From IMG/VR virus record IMGVR_UViG_3300010399_000054, positions 1-43,250 of that record: a DNA stretch of 43,250 nt. One strand, written 5' to 3'. Below, one piece after another: positions 27,759 through 37,063 of this stretch (its first letter is position 1; each line of letters starts with the position of its first letter). A program made the position numbers and the translations under genes. Origin of the DNA: a virus. The notes beneath the pieces were generated by a model. That model was given only the letters and a program-made list of their open reading frames with translations. It was not told the DNA's origin and made no database searches.

Positions 27759-29122
27759 TGCCGACGATCCCCTTCGGGACACAGGCATACCAGCATTCGA
27801 GCCTTCCTCTATCCGCTCAGCGGATGGTAAATAGCTATCTCGAACCCGCACCTCCGGCTGCGAAAACAAACGCCGCCGTCGTCAGTTGCTTCGGCATCAA
27901 GGATTATATGACGGTGGGGGATGGCGCCTTGAGAGGCGGCGAAGTCGTCAATAACTCTCTCTACATCGTCTCTGGAACACAGCTCTATAGGATCTCTGGA
28001 ACGGTCGTAGAGGCGCTAGGTTCGGTTCCCGGAAGCGGACCCGTCTTTATCGACGGGGACGGTTCCCACGTCATGGTGACCGTTAACGGGCCTTCATATC
28101 TATTCGACGGGGCAACCACTACCCGGATCACGGATCCGGATTTCCCCGGTTATGAATGGGTCGCCTTTCTCGATGGCTATATGGTTGGAGGTCCCGGGGA
28201 TGGACTGGTCTATGTCAACCATACGGCTTTCGATCCCTCAAACTGGGATGCGCTGGATTTTGCCTCCGCGGAAGCCGCTCCCGATGATGTCGTCGTCGGG
28301 ATCGTCGATCATCGCGAACTCTTCCTGTTCGGCCGACAGACCACGGAGGTGTGGTATAACTCGGGCGATCCCGCATTCCCCTTGACGCGCACCGCGTCCG
28401 GATTCATGGAGATTGGCTGCACGTCCAAATATGGACCTGCGAAGATCGATAACTCGATCTTTTTCCCGGCCAACGATGGCACCGTTAGACGGGTGAACGG
28501 CTATACCCCCGTTCGGGTATCGCAGACCGCCATGGAACAGGCGATTGCCAAATACGCCCCTCAAGAATGTGTCGGGAACACCTGGATTGAGAATGGCCAC
28601 TCCATGTATGGCCTCACCTTCAATGAGGCGACCTGGATTTACGATATCTCGACGCAGCTCTGGCACGAACGGCAGAGCTATGCACTCTCCAACTGGCGTG
28701 CGCAGTTCTTATTGCGAGGCAATAATGTTACCTATGTTGGGGATCGACTCTCGAACCGATTGGGGGTCTTGGATGCGAATACGTTCTCAGAATGGGGCGA
28801 GACGATGGTCACTCACGTCGCATCCCCTGCGATCGCCCAGGAGAATCAGCTCATCCCGCATGCCATCCTCGAGCTCGTCTTCGAACAAGGCGTAGGAACG
28901 ACCGGGCAGGGTGCGGATCCTAAGGTAATGCTCGACTGGTCGGATGATGGGGGCCGTACCTGGTCGAACGAGATCTGGCGTCATCTAGGAAAAGCCGGGG
29001 AGTTCAGGCGAGCAGCGTTGTTCAATCGATTGGGTCAATCACGCGATCGTGTCTATCGATACAAAGTGTCCGACCCTGTGAGACGGACGCTGATCCAGGC
29101 GATTCTCCGCAATGCCGCTTAA
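27758..29122 (+). CDS. P22 gp10-like packaged-DNA stabilisation protein (454 aa)
   Basis: The start (IPFGTQAYQHSSLPLSAQRM, then VNSYLEPAPP) and the blade-like repeats (GEVVNNSLYIVSGTQLYRIS, FIDGDGSHVMVTVNGPSYLF, FLFGRQTTEVWYNSGD) match the phage stabilisation family typified by P22 gp10, which plugs the tail tube after packaging. It starts in the previous stop (TGATG). Length agrees with the 472-residue P22 protein. Confidence 0.85.
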   Translation: MPTIPFGTQAYQHSSLPLSAQRMVNSYLEPAPPAAKTNAAVVSCFGIKDYMTVGDGALRGGEVVNNSLYIVSGTQLYRISGTVVEALGSVPGSGPVFIDGDGSHVMVTVNGPSYLFDGATTTRITDPDFPGYEWVAFLDGYMVGGPGDGLVYVNHTAFDPSNWDALDFASAEAAPDDVVVGIVDHRELFLFGRQTTEVWYNSGDPAFPLTRTASGFMEIGCTSKYGPAKIDNSIFFPANDGTVRRVNGYTPVRVSQTAMEQAIAKYAPQECVGNTWIENGHSMYGLTFNEATWIYDISTQLWHERQSYALSNWRAQFLLRGNNVTYVGDRLSNRLGVLDANTFSEWGETMVTHVASPAIAQENQLIPHAILELVFEQGVGTTGQGADPKVMLDWSDDGGRTWSNEIWRHLGKAGEFRRAALFNRLGQSRDRVYRYKVSDPVRRTLIQAILRNAA

Positions 29123-29774
29123 AGCTCCGGGGTTTCCTCCGGTCAATCAAGCGGACTGGGATCGATGGACCCGTGGGACTACGGTCATCCCGGATGACAA
29201 CTCGATCACGACGGTCAAGATTGAAGACAAGTCAGTCACGGACCAAAAACTCAGGGACAGCGCCCCAGCGAGTGTGATCGGGAGACTGAACAATACTCCT
29301 GGAACACCCACCGATATCGTCGCTCCGGGGGATAACACGTTCCTGGTCCGACGTTCGGGAACACTCGAATTCGCAGCGTTAGCGGACACGGATATCCCGG
29401 CGACGATTGCCCGTGAGACGGATGTCACGGCGGCGATCACCGCATTACAGGCGCAATCAGATCCCTTCCCGGTCTATCTGACACAGACAGAAGGGGACGC
29501 GCGCTACGTCCAGCTCGCGAACGTCCTCAATGCATCGGTCACCTATGACCCTCCATCATTGGCCGATGGAGCGGGAACTACGACGACCGTGACGGTTACA
29601 GGCGCTGCATTGGGTGATTTCGCACTCGCTTCGTTCTCACTCGATCTACAAGGGATTACGGTGAGTACGTATGTATCCTCATCCAACACGGTTTCGGTGA
29701 GATTTCAGAATGAATCTGGTGGGACGTTGGATCTGTCTTCCGGAACGTTACGTGTAAGGGTATGGAAGCAATGA
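29112..29774 (+). CDS. Tail protein with short trimer-like segment (220 aa)
   Basis: Residues 35-60 (STTVKIEDKSVTDQKLRDS-type sequence) and 90-130 (TETDARYV-like motif seen as TQTEGDARYVQLANVL) are common in phage tail fibre shafts. The C-terminal 75 residues form a beta domain (DGAGTTTTVTVTGAALGDFA). It overlaps the gp10-like gene by 11 bases. It may be the tail needle or a short fibre. Confidence 0.6.
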   Translation: MPLKAPGFPPVNQADWDRWTRGTTVIPDDNSITTVKIEDKSVTDQKLRDSAPASVIGRLNNTPGTPTDIVAPGDNTFLVRRSGTLEFAALADTDIPATIARETDVTAAITALQAQSDPFPVYLTQTEGDARYVQLANVLNASVTYDPPSLADGAGTTTTVTVTGAALGDFALASFSLDLQGITVSTYVSSSNTVSVRFQNESGGTLDLSSGTLRVRVWKQ

Positions 29775-30013
29775 ACGACGAACTTGCGAAAGAGATTCTT
29801 GCTGAACTCGTCAAATTGAACGCCGGCGTATCACAGATGTTGTGCTACCAGAGGATGATAGTTCATGTCAAACGACCCTATCCCCCAGTGGGATCAACTC
29901 CCCGATCTGACATGGACGGAAAAGCTGGCGTATCTGACGCACCAGTTCCTGACTATGGAGCAAACGGCCTGCAAGCTGACGCACCACTTCGAGCAGGGCT
30001 TGTACATCCGTGA
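29771..30013 (+). CDS. Small helical protein, C-terminus uncertain (80 aa)
   Basis: ATG 29771 overlaps the preceding stop. The first 35 residues (NDELAKEILAELVKLNAGVS) form an amphipathic helix. The rest overlaps the cupin-like gene in another frame for 149 bases and is Pro/Gly-rich like a shadow translation. A real but shorter product cannot be excluded, since there is no earlier stop. Confidence 0.45.
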   Translation: MNDELAKEILAELVKLNAGVSQMLCYQRMIVHVKRPYPPVGSTPRSDMDGKAGVSDAPVPDYGANGLQADAPLRAGLVHP

Positions 30014-30326
30014 TATCCATATTCCTGCAGGTACATTGCTCATCGGGCGTATCCATCGTCACGGGCATGTCTGCCAATTATTGGAAGGGTCCGTCGTGCT
30101 TATCCACCAAGAGGGTAAAAAGGAAGGCTTCCACGCACCCTCGCAGATTATCACCCTGCCGGGTTACCAGATGGTCGTACACGCAGTGACGGATTGTATT
30201 GCACGCACCGTGCATCCTAATCCCACCGAAGAGCGCGACATTGATATTCTGGAAGCGGATATTTTCGAGCCCGTGCAGCCACTTTTGCAGAAAGGCAAAC
30301 AGATCGCGCAGGGGTTATTGACGTGA
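29865..30326 (+). CDS. Cupin-like virion-region protein (153 aa)
   Basis: The core GLYIRDIHIPAGTLLIGRIH, HRHGHVCQLLEGSVVLIHQE, then HAPSQIITLPGYQMVVHAV shows a cupin-type beta-barrel with His residues (HRHGH) that could bind metal. Similar proteins lie among tail genes of T7-like and P22-like phages without known role. GAGG precedes ATG 29865. ATGA/GTGA-type overlap links it to the ejection gene. Confidence 0.65.
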   Translation: MSNDPIPQWDQLPDLTWTEKLAYLTHQFLTMEQTACKLTHHFEQGLYIRDIHIPAGTLLIGRIHRHGHVCQLLEGSVVLIHQEGKKEGFHAPSQIITLPGYQMVVHAVTDCIARTVHPNPTEERDIDILEADIFEPVQPLLQKGKQIAQGLLT

Positions 30327-31039
30327 GCGCAGTAGTAACAGCCATTGCCAGCGCCGCGGTCATTGGTGCAGGGGCGTCCATCTATTCGGCCAATAAAGCC
30401 GCAGGCGCGGCTAAATCAGCCGCCAACTCATCCATCGCAGAGCAGAATGCGGAATATAACCAAACTCGTGCCGATCAAGCCCCCTGGAGAACGACGGGAG
30501 CATCCGCTCTCGATCAGATCGCAAAGCTCTACGGACTTGATACTGTCGATGCGAATGGGAACGTCGTCAAGGGATCTGGAAAGGCCGATTTCTCAAGTTT
30601 TACGACATCCCCTGATTTCAAGTTCAATCTGACCCAAGGCCAGGATGCGATTAACCGATCTGCGGCAGCTCGCGGAGGATTACTCTCAGGAGCGGCTGTC
30701 AAAGCAGGTGAAACGTATGCTTCAGGTCTGGCATCCAACGAATTCGGCAACTACGTAGGTCGGTTATCCGGTATTGCGGGAGCCGGGCAGGCGGCAACCA
30801 ATGCGACGCAGGCCGCTGGAACAAACATGGCTAACCAGAATACCGGTGCCCTTATATCAGCAGGAAACGCCAGGGCGTCCGCTTATAGCGATGTTGGTCA
30901 GACAATCGGAAATACGGCGAACGGCCTTGCGAACAATTACCTGCTATATAAGTACCTGAATCCTGGCACTTCGGCCGCCGCCGCTCCCTACACTTATGGT
31001 GGCGGTGGGTTCGGTCCGTCGAGTGTCTACGGGGGATAA
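30323..31039 (+). CDS. DNA ejection protein 1 (238 aa)
   Basis: The N-terminus is a hydrophobic Gly/Ala helix (AVVTAIASAAVIGAGASIYS) followed by an Ala/Asn-rich segment and a Gly-Tyr-rich tail (APYTYGGGGFGPSSVYGG). These are traits of P22 gp7-type ejection proteins, which enter the host envelope with the DNA. Two further large proteins of the same kind follow. GTG 30323 overlaps the cupin-like stop. Confidence 0.65.
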   Translation: MSAVVTAIASAAVIGAGASIYSANKAAGAAKSAANSSIAEQNAEYNQTRADQAPWRTTGASALDQIAKLYGLDTVDANGNVVKGSGKADFSSFTTSPDFKFNLTQGQDAINRSAAARGGLLSGAAVKAGETYASGLASNEFGNYVGRLSGIAGAGQAATNATQAAGTNMANQNTGALISAGNARASAYSDVGQTIGNTANGLANNYLLYKYLNPGTSAAAAPYTYGGGGFGPSSVYGG

Positions 31040-32530
31040 ATGGCATACCAAGGTCCTCCCAGTCTGGCCGACATTTACCAGCAGTCCAACGCGATTAAGG
31101 CGCAGCAGCAACGTGCGAGCTTAGGCGACATCGCGCTCCAGCAGCAGCAGACGGAACTTGCCAATCAGCAGGGTATCCAGCAGACGCTAGCGACTAATCC
31201 GAATGCCACCAGTGCTGATTTCGCGAAGTACGGCACCCAAGGTCTACAGGCCTATGGTCAGTTGAGCGAAAGCAAACTAGCTGATCTCACCAATCATCTG
31301 AAGGAACAGTACATTCGTTCCGGGATTGTGGCCTCATCGGATGATCCAGTTGCCGCAGCCAAGCGATATGCACCTGAATTTGTCGCGAAGTATGACGAAG
31401 TACACGGTCCTGGAGCCTTCGACCGATTGACACCGGATGAGGTCAAGCAGGGCGCTGTGAATATGAATCAGCAGTCGCTCAGCGGATTGCAGGACCCGCA
31501 GAAAGCCGCTCAGGATATGTTCGAGGCTACGCAAAATTTCTACAAGCAGCAAGGTCCTGGTGGTGAACTTGATCGTAAGAAGATGGAGATCGATGCCGCT
31601 AACAAGCGCGAGTTATTTATTCAGGCACAGCAGAACCAGCGAGACTTAAAGCCCGTTCTGAATCCTGACGGTACCGCGACCTACATGCCTGCGAATCAGG
31701 CATCAGGTAAGACTCCCTATAACAATGCGACCGCAAGCGCGGGCAGTGTGACGGATCAGGCGAAGGAATTCGCCTATCAGAAGTTCAAGCAGACCGGTGA
31801 AATGCCGCAATCTGGTCGCGGTGGGGCTGCGATGCAGGCCATGTATGCAAACTACTTCGCCCAGCGTGCTGCTCAAGATGGTGATTCGGGAGCGAGCATT
31901 GCCGCACGCGGACAGGCCTTCAAGGCCCAGCAGGCCGTGCTGAAGGACTTTACAAGCGGGCAAACGTCGAGGACGTTGAACGGCATTAATACCGCTGTGG
32001 CGCACATGGATGCGCTCTCTCCGCTCATCGATAACCTCGATAACACACGCTCGCCGTTGTTTAATAAATTGGTAAACGTCTTCAAGCAGCAGACGGGTCA
32101 AACTGCGCCGACCAATTTCGCGGCCCTCAAAGAATTTGTCGCTGGCGAGGTGGCGAAAGCAGTGCTTCCAGGCGGAGGAGGCGAGGGGGAGCGGGCTGCA
32201 TTGTCAGGTCCGCTCGCTGCCGCTAATAGTCCTGCCCAGCTCAAAGAGGCTGTCCAAACCATCCAGAAAGCACTGGCGGGCAAGACCGAAGCCCTACGCA
32301 ATCAGTGGGATATTGGTACTCAAGGCACTCAAGGACCGTTCGATAAATTACTACTACCCCCGACCAAGAAAGCGCTAGGGATTGGAATTCCTGCTGAGCC
32401 AGCCGTTACCCCGCAATCTCCAGCGAAGCCCGCAGGGCCAATCAAGATTGCCTCGGATGAGGATTTTGCGAAATTACCGAGTGGGACTGTTTTTGTCGGT
32501 CCCGATGGTAAAACGCGCAGGAAGCCTTGA
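31040..32530 (+). CDS. DNA ejection protein 2 (496 aa)
   Basis: This is a mostly helical, Gln/Ala-rich protein (ADIYQQSNAIKAQQQRASLG, DIALQQQQTELANQQG), with long coiled stretches and a Pro-rich linker near 450. The C-terminal SDEDFAKLPSGTVFVGPDGK is a motif that I have seen at the end of phage ejection or internal virion proteins. The position matches P22 gp20/gp16. No transglycosylase motif is visible. Confidence 0.65.
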   Translation: MAYQGPPSLADIYQQSNAIKAQQQRASLGDIALQQQQTELANQQGIQQTLATNPNATSADFAKYGTQGLQAYGQLSESKLADLTNHLKEQYIRSGIVASSDDPVAAAKRYAPEFVAKYDEVHGPGAFDRLTPDEVKQGAVNMNQQSLSGLQDPQKAAQDMFEATQNFYKQQGPGGELDRKKMEIDAANKRELFIQAQQNQRDLKPVLNPDGTATYMPANQASGKTPYNNATASAGSVTDQAKEFAYQKFKQTGEMPQSGRGGAAMQAMYANYFAQRAAQDGDSGASIAARGQAFKAQQAVLKDFTSGQTSRTLNGINTAVAHMDALSPLIDNLDNTRSPLFNKLVNVFKQQTGQTAPTNFAALKEFVAGEVAKAVLPGGGGEGERAALSGPLAAANSPAQLKEAVQTIQKALAGKTEALRNQWDIGTQGTQGPFDKLLLPPTKKALGIGIPAEPAVTPQSPAKPAGPIKIASDEDFAKLPSGTVFVGPDGKTRRKP

Positions 32531-34005
32531 TGGGATGGCAAGACGCTCCTGAAGTTGCGGTCAGTCAATCTATTCAGCCCGCATGGGCTACGGCACCAGA
32601 AGTAGGAACAGAAAGCTCCTCCGCGCTCGATATGGCGAAAGAAGCGGGCAGCGCTTTCGTGCGCCCCATCATCAAAGCGGTGAGCGGTATCCCACTGATG
32701 GCGATGGATACGGGCGTCGCCATGCGCAATCTAGTGACCGGTAACTACGATCCGAGTAGTCTACATTCTCTGTTATTCGGTTCGCCTAAAAATACGGGAG
32801 CTACTGAACTTCCCTCCACGACCTTCAATCAGGCTCTGGATCAATATACTCGAGCCCCTGCCACGGGTGCTGGGAAGGTTGCAGAGTTCATCAATACCGC
32901 ACTGGCGGGTGCGGCTCTGCCGACTCCCAAGATAAGCAATTCAGCTCCTGCAGAATTTACGAATGCGCCAGCGACGTCCGCATTGACAGGTGCTCAGCAG
33001 AGAGCATTACAACAGGGAGAAGATCTTGGCATGCGGGCGACGCCCGGACAGGCCATAGGATCAAAGCCTCTACAACAGATCGAAGCGAATCTGGAATCGC
33101 ATCCCTGGACGTCGGGCCCCATAAATGCAGTGCGTAGTGCGAATCAGGCCGTATTAGATCGCACTGCAGCGCAGGCCATTGGTGAAAATGCCCCGTCAGT
33201 AGATGCCACCGTCTTAGGACGGGCTTCTGAACGGTTGGGAAATATTTTCGAATCCGTTCGCAATCCTGCGCAGAAATTGATTATTGATCCCAAAGAGACT
33301 CAAGGAGTCTTGAGTAAGATCGATTCTAACTTTGAAGGGCTTCTACCAAATAACGAGTCCATACTCGATAACAAGCTCGTGAGTAGGCTGGCATCGCTTA
33401 CGGACGAGGGTAGTGTCAACGCCCAGCAACTCGGGTCACTTTCGAGCAAGCTAGGTAAAGCCGCGTATAAGCAGATGTCCAGTCCCATGGGGGACAGAGA
33501 TCTAGGACAAGCGCTCTATGCGGTAAAAGATCATGTCGATGATCTCGTTCAACGTACATTGACCGGCGAAGAGTCTTCGCTCTATGCCTCCGCGAGACAA
33601 CAATATCGTACGTTGATGCAGCTCACGAGCAGGGTGGGAACTGTGAATCCCTCGACTGGACATGTGTCTGGAGCGACTCTAGCGAATGTTCTGCAGCGCG
33701 GGGATAGACAGGGATTCCTCTATGGTGGAAACGAATCACCGCTCTATAACGCCGCAAGATTCGCACAGGCGTTTAAGCCCATCGTAGGTGATTCGGGTAC
33801 CGCAACTCGTTCGGCGAATCTATTCAATCCAGTCGAACTGGCACTCGGTATTCCGGCCAACTTAGCCACGCGCGCCTATCTAAGCGCGCCCAGTTCGCGC
33901 CTATTGCAAATAGGGAGCAATGCTGCGACCCAGTTGCCGCAGGCAATCCCGCCGAGTGTTCTCGGCGGCTTAATCGCCGCGCAGACGAGTGAAGCGGGCC
34001 AGTAG
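32530..34005 (+). CDS. DNA ejection protein 3 (491 aa)
   Basis: ATG 32530 shares one base with the previous stop (TGATG), and an in-frame TTG lies just before. The protein begins MGWQDAPEVAVSQSIQ and has a Pro/Ala segment followed by a helical body (FVRPIIKAVSGIPLMAMDTG, LGSLSSKLGKAAYKQMSS). It should complete the ejection trio that forms a conduit through the envelope. The 3' end overlaps an antisense small gene. Confidence 0.65.
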   Translation: MGWQDAPEVAVSQSIQPAWATAPEVGTESSSALDMAKEAGSAFVRPIIKAVSGIPLMAMDTGVAMRNLVTGNYDPSSLHSLLFGSPKNTGATELPSTTFNQALDQYTRAPATGAGKVAEFINTALAGAALPTPKISNSAPAEFTNAPATSALTGAQQRALQQGEDLGMRATPGQAIGSKPLQQIEANLESHPWTSGPINAVRSANQAVLDRTAAQAIGENAPSVDATVLGRASERLGNIFESVRNPAQKLIIDPKETQGVLSKIDSNFEGLLPNNESILDNKLVSRLASLTDEGSVNAQQLGSLSSKLGKAAYKQMSSPMGDRDLGQALYAVKDHVDDLVQRTLTGEESSLYASARQQYRTLMQLTSRVGTVNPSTGHVSGATLANVLQRGDRQGFLYGGNESPLYNAARFAQAFKPIVGDSGTATRSANLFNPVELALGIPANLATRAYLSAPSSRLLQIGSNAATQLPQAIPPSVLGGLIAAQTSEAGQ

Positions 34006-34125
34006 TTCGGCTGAATCCTTTATAGCCTTACGTCTGTAGTATTCCCTCCACCAGAAGGGATCACGCAACTTCCTCAGACATGAAATGAGGATGATCGTGC
34101 CAATCATTGCTAATGCGGTTTCCAT
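33970..34125 (-). CDS. Small antisense membrane protein (51 aa)
   Basis: This is an open frame on the minus strand inside the gap before the tailspike, overlapping the ejection gene end by 36 bases. The product starts METALAMIGTIILISCL, a good membrane helix, and continues with RKLRDPFWWREYYRRKAIKD, a basic aromatic tail. TATAAA (34137-34132) sits just upstream of the ATG, but there is no ribosome site and no clear -35. It looks protein-like, yet expression is unproven. Confidence 0.4.
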   Translation of the reverse strand: METALAMIGTIILISCLRKLRDPFWWREYYRRKAIKDSAELLARFTRLRGD

Positions 34126-34149
34126 AGTATTTTTATAGGGGTTTGTACC

Positions 34150-35919
34150 TTGGCGATCTTGTTCTCGCCTTACTTCCGCGCGACTGATCAGGCCAATCAG
34201 CCCGTGCCGGGTGCGTTTCTGACCTTCTACGCTACCACGACCTCAACATTACAGCCAATTTGGGCCGATCAGGGGTTGAGCGTTGCATTGTCAAATCCGC
34301 AGCAAGCTGACGGCAACGGGGTTTTCAGTGCGATCTGGCTCGATGATTCATTACCGCCCTATAAGATCGTCCTACAGCATCCCGATCAGAACGACCCCAC
34401 GATTCCCGGAGCGATAGTCTCCGGTGCTTGGGGAACGATTGATCCTTATAACGCAGCCTTCGTCCTGTCTCAGACAACGGTCGCGAACGCTTTTTACCCG
34501 CGGACGAGTGCCGAAATCGCCGCGAGCACCACGCCCACCTTTACCCTCTATGCTCCCAGTCCCATGGCGGATGTCCGTCGATATCTCACGGCCTGGGACG
34601 ATGGCTCAGATCAAACCGCGGGACTGCAAACTGCGATCAATATGGCCTATTCGCAAAAAGGCCGATTGATCTTTCCGAACGGACTAAACATAAAGTGCTC
34701 CGGTGTCTCACTCCCCATGAGCGGGAACGCGGGCAATCAGGGATTCGCCATAGAGGGTCCCGGATATCCGGGGGCGTTGATCACAAAAGTAGGATCGCCA
34801 ACCGCACTGTTTACCTTCACGGGCGCAACGCCGACCGGGAATCCCACTGAGTCACCCCTCATTATCGAGGGATTCTCCGTCAACGGCGTCGATAATACCG
34901 CGCACGGAGTCTCTTTGGTCGGGATTGGAAGTTGGGCGCTACGGGATCTGCGTCTCTACAACTGTGCGGCCGGTGTCAACCTATCATCTGCCCTGAATGG
35001 GCTCATCCAGAGAGTCGAATCAGTCACCAATCACTACGGACTTCTGGCTCAAACGGACGGTGCAGGTTCTCCCTGTAATCGTGTATCCGTCCGCGACTCC
35101 CGTTTTCAACTGAATACTACGCAAGGGATTTACTTAAGCAGCGGAAGCGGTTGGCTGATTTCAGGCTGTAACATGGAGGGTAACGGAACGGCTGCCGATA
35201 CGACGACCGGAGGGATGCGAATCCAGTCAGGGATTGCAGGCATCTTAGGCGTATCCAATGTCGCCCTCAAATCGACCTGGTTCGAGAGCAACCTAGGGCA
35301 ACCGTTCAATGTCGAAAACTGTACCGGACTCATCCTCTCGATCGAGGACTGTAACTTCCTCTCGGGAGAGAGTAATCGCGAAGTTAACATAGATGGAGCT
35401 TCGCGAGTTCACATGGCGCGATGCTTTGGAGGAGCCGGCGGAGATATCTTCACCTTTGGCAGCTCGATCTCAAGCTTAGACCTGGAACAATGCAGTTTCA
35501 GCGTTCTGAATGACACGAGCGTAATGCCGTTTTACAAGTACGTCCAGACCAATGCTGCAGTCTATAACGGCCGTCTGGATACGACGGGATATACCGGAAC
35601 TCTGACGGGAGTTACGGCTACCACCACGGGTGCGGTCTATGTCACTCAGCAGGGAACTTCAATTCGATTGTTTGTGCCTAGTAACATTATAGGCACTAGC
35701 AATACCACCGCATGCACGCTCACCGGGATGCCAGCGAAGTACCGGCCTTCTGTGATTCGACGGATCGACTGTTACTTCAACGATGCGGGGGCGGATTGCG
35801 TTGCGATTGCCACCATCGGGACAGATGGCGTCATCACCTTTACTAAACCGGGCGGCCTCACCAATAGCGGGAATAAGGGTATCCCTGGAGGCACGCAGTT
35901 CCCGACTTACGATCTATAA
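34150..35919 (+). CDS. Tailspike, beta-helix (589 aa)
   Basis: TTG 34150 has AGGGG eight bases upstream. Residues 1-110 are a phage-attachment-type domain (FSPYFRATDQANQPVPGAFL, then PPYKIVLQHPDQND). Residues 150-460 show the parallel beta-helix pattern of pectate-lyase-like spikes: TAGLQTAINMAYSQKGRLIF, VEGPGYPG-type turns, and repeated short strands such as ISGCNMEGNG and LSIEDCNFLSGE. The C-terminal 120 residues form another beta domain. It probably degrades or binds the host surface polysaccharide. Confidence 0.8.
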   Translation: MAILFSPYFRATDQANQPVPGAFLTFYATTTSTLQPIWADQGLSVALSNPQQADGNGVFSAIWLDDSLPPYKIVLQHPDQNDPTIPGAIVSGAWGTIDPYNAAFVLSQTTVANAFYPRTSAEIAASTTPTFTLYAPSPMADVRRYLTAWDDGSDQTAGLQTAINMAYSQKGRLIFPNGLNIKCSGVSLPMSGNAGNQGFAIEGPGYPGALITKVGSPTALFTFTGATPTGNPTESPLIIEGFSVNGVDNTAHGVSLVGIGSWALRDLRLYNCAAGVNLSSALNGLIQRVESVTNHYGLLAQTDGAGSPCNRVSVRDSRFQLNTTQGIYLSSGSGWLISGCNMEGNGTAADTTTGGMRIQSGIAGILGVSNVALKSTWFESNLGQPFNVENCTGLILSIEDCNFLSGESNREVNIDGASRVHMARCFGGAGGDIFTFGSSISSLDLEQCSFSVLNDTSVMPFYKYVQTNAAVYNGRLDTTGYTGTLTGVTATTTGAVYVTQQGTSIRLFVPSNIIGTSNTTACTLTGMPAKYRPSVIRRIDCYFNDAGADCVAIATIGTDGVITFTKPGGLTNSGNKGIPGGTQFPTYDL

Positions 35920-35940
35920 ACAACATAAGGATATTCGACG

Positions 35941-36303
35941 ATGGGGGTCGCAACATGGCATTCCACTGGCCTTCGGGAACGCACCCGGATGTGGCTGGAA
36001 ACTCTCATGGACAACCGGAGGTTGGACCCGGACTACAATCCCCAGGACGACGTGGAGGACCGACTAGCGCGGATCATGGCAAAATCGATGCGCGGAGTTC
36101 AAGTCGGAACCTACAACGAGGGAGGAAACGGGTCATGGGGAAAATGGATCATACCGGGGCTAGTGACCCTGGCGGTGATGGGGGTGGGGGGAGGGATTCT
36201 GATGTTCGGGAAACTCAGCTCCCTGGAAGCGAAAGTGGAGAGTTTGCAGGAGCAGGTGAATCGGGTGGAGAAGATCGTCGAACCGAGGTACCGCGGCCAG
36301 TGA
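35941..36303 (+). CDS. Membrane protein with coiled-coil tail (120 aa)
   Basis: An acidic N-terminal region (RRLDPDYNPQDDVEDRLARI) is followed by a membrane helix (WIIPGLVTLAVMGVGGGILM, about 70-89) and a C-terminal coil (SLEAKVESLQEQVNRVEKIV). AAGGA precedes ATG 35941. It opens a block of small membrane/coil proteins that leads into the lysis genes, so a lysis or envelope role is likely. Confidence 0.65.
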   Translation: MGVATWHSTGLRERTRMWLETLMDNRRLDPDYNPQDDVEDRLARIMAKSMRGVQVGTYNEGGNGSWGKWIIPGLVTLAVMGVGGGILMFGKLSSLEAKVESLQEQVNRVEKIVEPRYRGQ

Positions 36304-36596
36304 GAATGGGGTCCACCACCAGTTCACCGGACGAATCCGTCAAGGATAATACAGCTCCCGTTCAAATCGTGCGATTGAGTCTACCGAAAGAAACCAGAGA
36401 ACTGATCATCGCCATTGTTATGGCGGCATCTGTGATTACTAACTTCGTTCTATGGGGGAAGCTTCACGATGCGGATAAAGATATCCAAACCCAAGTGTGG
36501 TTGCGGGACGATGCGCTAACCAAGTTTCAACAAGGGCCTTTTGCCGATTTGAAGGCTCACGTCATCGCATTGGAAAACTGTAGGAAGGAGAAATAG
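36300..36596 (+). CDS. Small single-pass membrane protein (98 aa)
   Basis: I use GTG 36300, which overlaps the previous stop. ATG 36306 two codons later is equally plausible. The membrane helix is LIIAIVMAASVITNFVLW (about 35-52), followed by a polar tail ending ALENCRKEK. Function unknown. It sits in the membrane-protein block before the lysozyme. Confidence 0.6.
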   Translation: MRMGSTTSSPDESVKDNTAPVQIVRLSLPKETRELIIAIVMAASVITNFVLWGKLHDADKDIQTQVWLRDDALTKFQQGPFADLKAHVIALENCRKEK

Positions 36597-36597
36597 C

Positions 36598-36789
36598 ATG
36601 TCAGGCGGCATCATAATTCAACGCAGGGCGGCCATCGTGCCAGCCGTGACCGATCCGAGTCTCTATAATTCTCTACCGCCTGCCTGTAAGGCGACGGTAG
36701 ATGCCATCGTGGCCAAATTGCCAGCAGATGTGACCGACTTCGATCTATCGGTATTGGTAGCCATGCTGCAGGTCGCCGTGCACTGTTAG
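36598..36789 (+). CDS. Small hypothetical protein (63 aa)
   Basis: AAGGAG lies upstream of ATG 36598. The product starts MSGGIIIQRRAAIVPAVTDP and then forms short helices (KATVDAIVAKLPADVTDFDL). No membrane segment or cysteine motif with clear meaning. It may be a small soluble partner within the lysis block. No recognised family. Confidence 0.55.
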   Translation: MSGGIIIQRRAAIVPAVTDPSLYNSLPPACKATVDAIVAKLPADVTDFDLSVLVAMLQVAVHC

Positions 36790-37050
36790 ATGGAAACACT
36801 GCAATGGGCCATGGGAATCCTGGTTTTCGTGGAGACGGGCCTTTTGGGATTCCTGGGTGCCAAACTCTGGGCGCATGTGGAGAAGTGCGCCCATGTTTCC
36901 TCTGATCTAGGTCGGATCCAAGCCGATCTCGAACGCATGAAGGTGGATATCGGTACCCACGATACGGGGATGCGCGGCGAACTCCATCAAGCAGCCAGTT
37001 TGGTCTCAGCGCACGAACTACGATTGACCATCCTGGAGCGACTTAAATGA
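36790..37050 (+). CDS. Membrane-anchored coiled-coil protein (86 aa)
   Basis: The gene begins directly after the previous stop (TAG-ATG). Residues 4-25 (LQWAMGILVFVETGLLGFLG) form a membrane helix. The rest is a helical coil (LGRIQADLERMKVDIG). Topology resembles small phage lysis accessory proteins. Function unproven. Confidence 0.6.
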   Translation: METLQWAMGILVFVETGLLGFLGAKLWAHVEKCAHVSSDLGRIQADLERMKVDIGTHDTGMRGELHQAASLVSAHELRLTILERLK

Positions 37051-37063
37051 CCGCCGGCAATCT

